Made by a program: the position numbers and the translations under genes. Below, piece by piece: positions 58,195 to 64,000 of a stretch of 64,000 nt of DNA; the first letter of the stretch is position 1, and each line of letters opens with the position of its first letter. The DNA is from Actinomadura luteofluorescens (GTDB lineage Bacteria > Actinomycetota > Actinomycetes > Streptosporangiales > Streptosporangiaceae): NCBI RefSeq assembly GCF_013409365.1, contig NZ_JACCBA010000001.1, positions 7,750,001 to 7,814,000 of the forward strand, written 5' to 3'. Below the pieces are notes generated by a model. That model had not been told where the DNA came from. It made no database searches and saw only the letters and a list, made by a program, of their open reading frames with translations.

Positions 58195-59889
58195 GCCCTC
58201 CTCCCAGCGGCCGATCAGGTCCCGGTACAGCGGGCACACCGCGGGCAGGTCCGCGTGCCGCCCGAGGTGGGCGCGGGTCCCGTCCAGCACCAGGACGCGG
58301 CGGGCGCGCATCGCCGAGCTGATCCGGTGCGCGATGACGACCAGCGTGCCGGGCCGCCGCGCGAACGCCTCCTCCATCCGCGCCTCGGCGGCCGGGTCGA
58401 GCCGGTACGCGGCCTCGTCCAGGATGACGAGGGGCTGCGGCGCGAGGTAGGCCCGGCACAGCGCGACGCACTGCCGCTGCGCCTCGGTCAGCGCGCCCGG
58501 CTCCAGCCGCGCCCCGAAGCCGCCGAGGTCGCGGACGAGCGGCGCGAGCCCGAGCGCGTCCACGGCACGGCCCGCCTCCCGCGGCCCGGCGTCCGGCGTG
58601 TGGTAGGCGAGGTTGTCGAGCAGGGTCCCGCTGAAGACGTAGGCCTCCTGCGGGACCAGCACCCGGCGGCCCGGGTCGCCCGCCGGCCGCCCGTCGACCA
58701 GCACCTCGCCCGCGCCGGGCGCGGCCAGCCCGGCGATCAGCGCGGCGAGCGTCGACTTGCCGATCCCGCTCGGCCCCACCACGGCCAGGTGGTCGCCGTG
58801 CGGGACGACCAGGTCCAGGTCCTCGATCACGGGCCGCGCGCCGTCCCCGTAGGCGAACGTCACGCCGCGCAGCTCCACCGCCGGCGCCCCCGGCACGGGC
58901 TCGGCGGCCGCGGGCGGGACGGGCGCGTCCGGCGCGGCCGTCTCCAGGATGCGGCCGAGCGTCACCGCCAGCCGCAGGCCGCTGCCGCCCATCCCGTGCA
59001 CGAGCGTGCGCAGCGCCGGCTGCAGCCCGTGCAGGACGTAGGCCAGCGCGCCGATCACCGTCCCCGCCGTGGCGCCGCGCCGCATCAGCCACGGCGCCGC
59101 CGCGAGGACCAGCAGCAGCGGCAACCAGCCGCTCACCGCCAGCGCGACGGCGCGCACCGCCGCGAGCCGCGCCACCGCGCGCCCGGCCGCCGCCTGCGCC
59201 TCCACCGCCGCGCCCAGCTCCGCCCGCAGCAGGTCCTCGCCGCCGCACCCGGCGGCGTCCCGCAGCCCGGCGGCCAGTGCGGTGGTCCGCTCGGCGATCT
59301 CCTCCTCGCCGACGACGAGCTCGCGCTGCCGCGCGGCCGCCCTCCCGAACACCGCCCCGAACAGCGCCAGCCCGAGCACGAGCGGCGGCAGCACCAGCGC
59401 CGCCACCTCCGGCGTCGTCGCCGCCAGCCCGAGCAGCGCCGCCCCGGCCGTGAACACGAAACCGCGCGCGACGACGAGCAGCCCCCCGAACGTGTCCCGG
59501 ACGATCTCCACCTGGTGGGTGAGTCGCGCGACGGCGCCCGTGTCGGGCCGTCCCCGCAGCGACCGGTGCAGCGCCCCCGTCGCGACCCGCCGGACCAGGA
59601 CGTCCCGGAACGGCTCCACGATCGCCGCCAGCGCCGGATACAGCCGCCGGGCGCCGACGGCCCCCACCAGCGCCGACACGGCGAGCACGCCGAGCCAGGC
59701 GACCGCGCCGGACGTGCGTCCCGCCCGGAACGCGTCGGTGGCCTCCCCGACGGCCCGCCCGAACACCGCCGTGGGCACGGCCTCCACCGCCGACCACCAG
59801 GCGGCCCGCGCCACCGCCCGCGGGCGCGCCCGGACGGCGTCCCCGGCGCCGCGCCACACGACCCGCGCCGCCTCCCGCCTCCCGATCAC
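58045..59889 (-). CDS. ABC exporter subunit, RamB-like (fused membrane and ATPase domains)
   Basis: 614 residues, GTG at 59889 overlapping the upstream gene as GTGA. About six membrane segments are followed by an ATPase domain: Walker A GPSGIGKST, Walker B PLVILDEA and IAHR (switch His). The signature motif is degenerate: LTEAQRQ instead of LSGGQ. The last 150 bp overlap the 3' end of the ramR-like gene on the other strand, producing a C-terminal tail of about 45 residues that does not look like transporter sequence. It should pair with the other half-transporter. Confidence 0.88.
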   Translation of the reverse strand: MIGRREAARVVWRGAGDAVRARPRAVARAAWWSAVEAVPTAVFGRAVGEATDAFRAGRTSGAVAWLGVLAVSALVGAVGARRLYPALAAIVEPFRDVLVRRVATGALHRSLRGRPDTGAVARLTHQVEIVRDTFGGLLVVARGFVFTAGAALLGLAATTPEVAALVLPPLVLGLALFGAVFGRAAARQRELVVGEEEIAERTTALAAGLRDAAGCGGEDLLRAELGAAVEAQAAAGRAVARLAAVRAVALAVSGWLPLLLVLAAAPWLMRRGATAGTVIGALAYVLHGLQPALRTLVHGMGGSGLRLAVTLGRILETAAPDAPVPPAAAEPVPGAPAVELRGVTFAYGDGARPVIEDLDLVVPHGDHLAVVGPSGIGKSTLAALIAGLAAPGAGEVLVDGRPAGDPGRRVLVPQEAYVFSGTLLDNLAYHTPDAGPREAGRAVDALGLAPLVRDLGGFGARLEPGALTEAQRQCVALCRAYLAPQPLVILDEAAYRLDPAAEARMEEAFARRPGTLVVIAHRISSAMRARRVLVLDGTRAHLGRHADLPAVCPLYRDLIGRWEEGSQPPGVLGDPDGLDPVLGPDLAVDAGEVVADGADRQDEVLGDPRGGRAP

Positions 59890-61571
59890 GCCGGGCTCCC
59901 GAAGACCGCGCGGTAGTCGGGGTCGGGCCAGAGGACCGCGTGGGGGGCGACCCGGCGGACGCGGCCCGCGTCGAGCCAGACGACCAGGTCGGCGCGGGCG
60001 GCGGTGGAGGCGCGGCGGGCCACGATGAGGCGGGTCCGGCCGGCGAACCGGTCGAGCAGCGCGTCGGTGATCTGCACCTCGGTCACGGTGTCGAGGCTGG
60101 AGGTCGCGTCGTCCAGGACGAGGACGCGCCCGGCGTGGGCGAACGCGCGGGCCAGGCCCACGCGCTGCAGCTCCCCGCCCGACAGCGGCGCCTCCGCGAG
60201 CGGGGTGTCGTAGCCCTGCGGGAGGCGGCGGACGAAGCCGTCGGCGCGGGCGGCCCGCGCCGCCTCGCGCAGCCGGTCGTCCGGCGGTCGGGAGGGGCCG
60301 AAGGCGATGGCGTCGCGGACGGTCGCGCCGAACAGCGCGGGCCGGGCGAAGGCGTAGCCGATCTCGCGGCGCAGCGCCGCCCGGCCGAGGCGGGGCAGCG
60401 GCGTGCCGTCCAGCCGCACCTCGCCGCGGTCGGGGTCGGCCAGCCGCCCGGCGAGCGCGGCGAGCGCGTCGGCGCCGGAGCCGGCATCGCCCACGACGGC
60501 CACGGCGCGGCCGCCGGGGACGGTGAGGTCCAGGCCGTCCAGCGCACCGCGGACCGCGACCCCGCGGAACTCCAGGCGGCCGGGGCCCGGCGGGGCGTCG
60601 GCGGTGCCGTGGCGCCGCGCGGGCCACGCCAGGATCTCCGCGGCGCGGCGGGCGCCGGCGCGGGCGCGGCCGAGGCGGAGCAGCTGGGTGAGGACCGGCC
60701 CGAACCCGGCGGCGAGCCCCGCGTACTGGACGGTCGCGACCAGCTCGCCCGGCGTGAGGCGGCCCGCCGCGAGCTCGGCGCCGGCGATCCCGACGGCCGC
60801 GACCTGGAGGAGCAGCAGCGCCAGCAGGCCGCGCGCCGCGATGCCGCCCTGCACCCGCCACATCGCCTCGCCCTCCGCGCGCAGGCCGGGGAGGGGGCGC
60901 AGGATGCGCGCCGCCTCGCGTTCGGCCGTGCCGGCGGCGGCGATCGTCCGGGTCCCGGCGAGGGCCTCGGCGAGGCGGCCCGCGATCGTGCCCTGGACGG
61001 TGAGGTAGCGGTGCGCGGACGCGGTGATGTCGCGGACGAACGCGCGCATCAGCAGCGCCACGGCCGGCAGCGCGGCCGCGATCGCCGCCGCGACCCGCCA
61101 GTCGATGAGGACGAGGGCCGCGAGCGCCCCGGCGGCCGGCAGCAGCCCCGCCGCGGCCTCGGTCGCGGCGGCGGGCGCCGTGCCCGCCTCGGCCGCGCCG
61201 CCCACCATGCGCCCGGCCACGTCCCCCGGCGGGACGCGCGGCGCGGGACCCGCCGCCAGCAGGTGCCGGACGAGCGCGTGCCGCAGCCACGCCGTCGCCC
61301 GCGCGGCCGCGCAGCCGGTCGCGAGCTCCGACAGCACCTCCGCCGCGGCGGCCGCCGCGACCAGCGCGACGCAGGGCCACAGCGCGGCCGCGGCCGGGGG
61401 CCCGCCCGGCGGGACCGCGTCGATCGCGCGGGCCAGCGCGAACGGGAGCAGGACGGCCGCCGCCGCGTCCGCCAGCGCCGTGGCCGCGACGAGCGCCGTC
61501 CAGCCGCGGGCGCGCCCGGCGGCGCGCACCAGCAGCCGGTCCGCGCCGGGCGCCGGGGGAGGGGAGGTCAT
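59886..61571 (-). CDS. ABC exporter subunit, RamA-like, with degenerate ATPase site
   Basis: 561 residues from the ATG at 61571 (GGAG five bases before). Six membrane helices, then an ATPase domain in which the Walker A reads GDAGSGAD, losing the lysine of GxxGxGK; Walker B is LVLDDATSSLD (Asp in the Glu position) and the switch His is replaced (VARRAS). The signature motif LSGGELQR is good. The two subunits are complementary: this one lacks catalytic residues but keeps the signature, the partner has catalytic residues but a poor signature, so only one composite ATP site is expected. Probably exports the lanthipeptide. Confidence 0.88.
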   Translation of the reverse strand: MTSPPPAPGADRLLVRAAGRARGWTALVAATALADAAAAVLLPFALARAIDAVPPGGPPAAAALWPCVALVAAAAAAEVLSELATGCAAARATAWLRHALVRHLLAAGPAPRVPPGDVAGRMVGGAAEAGTAPAAATEAAAGLLPAAGALAALVLIDWRVAAAIAAALPAVALLMRAFVRDITASAHRYLTVQGTIAGRLAEALAGTRTIAAAGTAEREAARILRPLPGLRAEGEAMWRVQGGIAARGLLALLLLQVAAVGIAGAELAAGRLTPGELVATVQYAGLAAGFGPVLTQLLRLGRARAGARRAAEILAWPARRHGTADAPPGPGRLEFRGVAVRGALDGLDLTVPGGRAVAVVGDAGSGADALAALAGRLADPDRGEVRLDGTPLPRLGRAALRREIGYAFARPALFGATVRDAIAFGPSRPPDDRLREAARAARADGFVRRLPQGYDTPLAEAPLSGGELQRVGLARAFAHAGRVLVLDDATSSLDTVTEVQITDALLDRFAGRTRLIVARRASTAARADLVVWLDAGRVRRVAPHAVLWPDPDYRAVFGSPA

Positions 61572-61591
61572 GGGGTCTCCAAACACGGTGA

Positions 61592-61623
61592 CGGCCATGG
61601 CCCCGGCACGGGGACCATGGCCG
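61592..61623. terminator. Hairpin between the precursor and transporter genes (attenuator candidate)
   Basis: CGGCCATGGCCCCG and CGGGGACCATGGCCG pair over 14 bp with one bulge and a GCA loop, starting 10 bp after the precursor stop. An attenuator here would give more precursor than exporter, as reported for the ram/amf operons. Confidence 0.5.
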
Positions 61624-61632
61624 CCAGCGTCA

Positions 61633-61740
61633 TCACAGGCAGATCGTGATGCTGTGGGAGCTGTGGCAGAGCAGGCTGAGGCTGCTGTTGCCGCCGCCGC
61701 CGTTCTCGCTCACCATCCCCTGAAGGTCGAGAAGCGCCAT
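61633..61740 (-). CDS. Class III lanthipeptide precursor (RamS/SapB-like)
   Basis: 35 residues, ATG at 61740 with a full AAGGAGGTGA ribosome-binding site, six bases downstream of the LanKC stop. The leader starts MALLDLQGM, with the LLDLQ motif required by class III LanKC enzymes, followed by SENGGGGN. The core holds two motifs of the Sx2Sx2-5C labionin/lanthionine type: S19 x2 S22 x2 C25 and S27 x2 S30 x3 C34; the second contains SITIC, like SITTC of SapB. The leader is short (about 18 residues against more than 20 in SapB). The mature product would be a two-ring, very hydrophobic surface-active peptide. Confidence 0.95.
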   Translation of the reverse strand: MALLDLQGMVSENGGGGNSSLSLLCHSSHSITICL

Positions 61741-61745
61741 GTTCT

Positions 61746-64000
61746 TCACCTCCTTTCGGGCTGGATCGAGGTGGCCGCCATGGGGGTTCCCACGGAGGGT
61801 CCGTGCGCCGTTCCGAAGAACGGCAGTCCGGGGGCCGGGTCGTGCAGGGCCGCGCCGAGCGCGAGCAGCACCCCGGCGGTGCCGGTCGCGAGGTCCATCG
61901 ACAGCCGGTACATGTGCTCGCCCGGCATCGCCAGCCCGCCCGCGTACGGCAGCGCGTGCCAGGCGAGGTCGCGGACGTGCCCCGCCACGCGCGCCCCGTC
62001 CTTCGGGCCGGCGCCCGACCGGGCGTGCCGGGCCAGGTAGAGCAGCATCCCGGCGCGCCCGCTGAACAGGCTCGGCTGCGCGTAGTACCGGGACGTCGCG
62101 GCGACGCGGATCGCGTCGCGCGCGGCCTCGAACCGCTCGTCGGAACGGTGGGCCAGGTACTCGTCCAGGACGAGGCCGATGCCGACGCTGCCGCGCCCGA
62201 GGTAGGGCAGCACCCGGCTGCCCTGGTCGACGTGCAGCGCGCCGTTGTGGTCGGTGACGCAGGCGGTGAGGTCGCGGCGGAGCGCGGAGGCGGCCAGGTC
62301 GAGCAGTCCGGGGTCGCCGTCGCGCTCGTAGGCGCGGACGAACATCAGCGCCGCCCCGGCGCCGCCGTACATGAGGCCCGGACGCCCGCCGCCCCCTCCG
62401 CCCGCCCGCTCGGCCACGATCTCCACGCAGCGGCGGGCCGCCTCGCGCAGGAAGACGTCGCCGGTCGCGCGGGCGAGGTGGTCCAGGCCGAGCGCGAACC
62501 CGGGCAGGCCGCCGTAGAGGTCGTCGCCGAGCCGCTCCCACCGTTCGCCCAGGCAGTGCCGGACGGCGGCGAGCGCGGCATCACGGTGGCCGAGGCGCGA
62601 CAGCACGTACGCGGCGCCCATCAGTCCGTCGTACAGGCCGATCCCGGTCCCGCGCCGCGGGTTCGACGCCCGCTCCGCCAGCCACTCCTCGTGGGCCGCG
62701 ACCCGTCCGGCGCCCGTCGCGTCCAGCGCGTACAGGACGCCTGCGGCGCCGTGCGCGAGCCCGAGGGACGCGCCGGAGAACTGCTCCACGTCGCCGGGGA
62801 AGAGCCGGTCGGCGCGCCCGGGCGTGGCGCTTTCGAGGATGGCCCGCGACAGGGCGTCCCTGGCGCGCTCCCAGCCGGGGGCGTCCGGAGTGAACGCCGG
62901 CGCGGGGGCGGGCGCGGCGTCCCGGGCGATCTGCGCGACCGCCTCGTCCAGGAACGCCCGGGGGACGGGGAAGTTCTCGGCGATCAGGTCGGCGAGCTGC
63001 CGCGCCTTGCCCCGGTCGATCACGAACAGCGTGGTCAGCGGGACGAACAGGGCGAGCCGCAGGCAGGCGAGGCTGTAGCGGTCCACGTCGGCGCCGCGCC
63101 GGTCGGGCGGGGCGAGGAAGGCGGGGTTGGCGAGTGTCTGCCGGCCGCCGTCGGCCGCGGGCGCCGCCGTCTCGAAGTCGATCAGCGCGACCGAGTCGTC
63201 CGGGCGCACCATCACGTTGAACATGTGCAGGTCGTTGAAGACGAGGCCGCGCTCGTGGACGGCGGCGACGACGCGTTCCACCCCCTCGTGGACGCGCAGC
63301 GCCCACTTGGTGTACTCGGCGGTCTTCGCGGGATCCGGCTCGGGATCGAGCATCGGGTGCCGTTCGGCGAAGAACGTGTTGAGCGTGCGCCCCTCGATGA
63401 ACTCCTGGACCAGGAAATGGTGCTCGCCGAGCGTGAACCAGTCGAGGACGGCGGGCACCCCCTCGATTCCGTCGAGCTTTTTCAGAATGTCCCGCTCGCG
63501 CTGGAGACGGGTCACCGCGTCCGCGCCGTCGGCGGCGAGGCCCGCATAGGGGCGCCCTTCTTTCAGGACCACCTTCGTGCCGCTCCGGGTGTCGGTCGCC
63601 GCGTATACGCCGCCCCCGTTGGAGAAGTGGAGGGCGTTGTCGATCCGGTAGGGCAGATCGGTCGTCGTGGTGGCGCCGCGTGCCTTGAGATGCGATTCCA
63701 GGCAGGCCGGGAGGGTCACCCAGCCGGGGACGGAGAAGACGGGATCGCGCCGGTCCGGCACCAGCTCCCCGGAGCCGTCGCGCAGCGCGGGCACGAGCCG
63801 CCCTTGCTCGTCCAGGCACCGGCGCTCCGCGAAGCCGCCGTACCGGACGTGCAGCGGGCCCTCGCCGATGCGCAGGTCGCTGAGGATGTAGGGGCCGGGG
63901 AGGCCGTCCAGCCGGGCGCCGAGCCCGGCGAGCACCTCCGCCAGTTCGCGCTCGTCCTCGGGGTAGATCGTGACGAGCTTCCCGCTCGCGCCGCGCGGCG
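61746..64000 (-). CDS. Class III lanthipeptide synthetase (LanKC, RamC-like), N-terminus beyond right edge
   Basis: At least 750 residues are visible and the frame stays open to the edge. The visible start GKLVTIYPEDERELAEVLAG, then GPYILSDLRIG and VRYGGF, belong to the lyase-like N-terminal part. The kinase domain has VVLKEGR (ATP lysine), HERGLVFNDLHMFNVMV (catalytic loop, with FND in place of HRD) and LIDFET (DFG equivalent). A LanC-like cyclase follows, with no zinc-ligand Cys/His set, as expected of class III. It phosphorylates and dehydrates Ser of the precursor and helps close the rings. The stop precedes the precursor by 6 bp, and the precursor's ribosome-binding site overlaps it. Confidence 0.95.
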   Translation of the reverse strand, partial: PRGASGKLVTIYPEDERELAEVLAGLGARLDGLPGPYILSDLRIGEGPLHVRYGGFAERRCLDEQGRLVPALRDGSGELVPDRRDPVFSVPGWVTLPACLESHLKARGATTTTDLPYRIDNALHFSNGGGVYAATDTRSGTKVVLKEGRPYAGLAADGADAVTRLQRERDILKKLDGIEGVPAVLDWFTLGEHHFLVQEFIEGRTLNTFFAERHPMLDPEPDPAKTAEYTKWALRVHEGVERVVAAVHERGLVFNDLHMFNVMVRPDDSVALIDFETAAPAADGGRQTLANPAFLAPPDRRGADVDRYSLACLRLALFVPLTTLFVIDRGKARQLADLIAENFPVPRAFLDEAVAQIARDAAPAPAPAFTPDAPGWERARDALSRAILESATPGRADRLFPGDVEQFSGASLGLAHGAAGVLYALDATGAGRVAAHEEWLAERASNPRRGTGIGLYDGLMGAAYVLSRLGHRDAALAAVRHCLGERWERLGDDLYGGLPGFALGLDHLARATGDVFLREAARRCVEIVAERAGGGGGGRPGLMYGGAGAALMFVRAYERDGDPGLLDLAASALRRDLTACVTDHNGALHVDQGSRVLPYLGRGSVGIGLVLDEYLAHRSDERFEAARDAIRVAATSRYYAQPSLFSGRAGMLLYLARHARSGAGPKDGARVAGHVRDLAWHALPYAGGLAMPGEHMYRLSMDLATGTAGVLLALGAALHDPAPGLPFFGTAHGPSVGTPMAATSIQPERR

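Noticed and set aside
1..64000. CRISPR arrays, tRNA or rRNA genes, transposases
   Set aside because: No regularly spaced repeats, cloverleaf-like segment, rRNA-like sequence or transposase motif was found while reading both strands.

Overview
The window is very GC-rich (roughly 73-75 %) with strong third-position G/C bias, GTG starts and many 4-bp GTGA/ATGA stop-start overlaps. Together with a PPOX/F420-type protein, an S-adenosyl-methyltransferase of the actinomycete Methyltransf_19 type, streptogrisin-like proteases, an MbtH protein and a ram/SapB-type lanthipeptide locus, this points to a filamentous actinomycete chromosome. An Actinomadura/Thermomonosporaceae-like host is my guess, not something the sequence proves. 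I see no tRNA, rRNA, CRISPR array or insertion sequence.

Layout. (1) 1-734, minus: start of a probable transporter, then a RutE-like nitroreductase. (2) 849-11045, minus: one tightly coupled six-gene operon, grpE - lidless hsp70 - FN3-repeat protein - zinc-ribbon GTPase - GTPase-associated protein (GAP1-like) - membrane zinc-ribbon GTPase. It resembles the chaperone/double-GTPase conflict or signalling systems described computationally in multicellular bacteria. (3) 11240-25083: ordinary accessory metabolism and regulation (ACT protein, PfkB kinase, class II aldolase, enoyl-CoA hydratase, membrane protein, PPOX protein, alpha/beta hydrolase, AraC plus ADP-ribosylglycohydrolase, DUF2000, acyl-CoA dehydrogenase, methyltransferase, MarR/MFS pair, TetR/NmrA pair), with several clear palindromic operator candidates. 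(4) 25074-53595: a nonribosomal peptide cluster. sbnB and sbnA (minus) should make L-2,3-diaminopropionate (Dap). Divergent from them run an adenylation-core gene, three NRPS genes (six modules, C-A-T-E / C-[A remnant]-T / C-A-T-E // C-A-T / C-A-T-E // C-A-T-TE), mbtH, a GNAT acetyltransferase and a type II thioesterase, closed by a strong terminator. (5) 53672-56090: two tandem secreted S1 proteases. (6) 56347-57300: a second ornithine-cyclodeaminase-family enzyme. (7) 57589 to the right edge: a ramCSAB/ramR-like class III lanthipeptide locus with a 35-residue precursor.

The most unusual feature is in the NRPS cluster. Module 2 has no adenylation core; between its C and T domains lies only the last part of an A domain (from the strand after motif A8 to the A10 lysine). 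The separate gene just upstream encodes the exact complement, motifs A1 to A8, and stops in the same turn where the module 2 remnant starts. The two pieces read together as one complete A domain, so this looks like a naturally split adenylation domain reconstituted in trans. Its pocket carries two aspartates, which suits a diamino acid, and it lies next to the Dap genes.

How the parts may work together: SbnA/SbnB make Dap, the split A domain loads it on module 2, and modules 3 and 5 carry threonine-type pockets. E domains follow modules 1, 3 and 5, and the C-domain subtypes downstream agree with this, giving a predicted hexapeptide D-X1 / L-Dap / D-(allo)Thr / L-X4 / D-(allo)Thr / L-X6 released by the TE domain. 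The right-edge ram-like locus is probably a separate morphogenetic lanthipeptide system.
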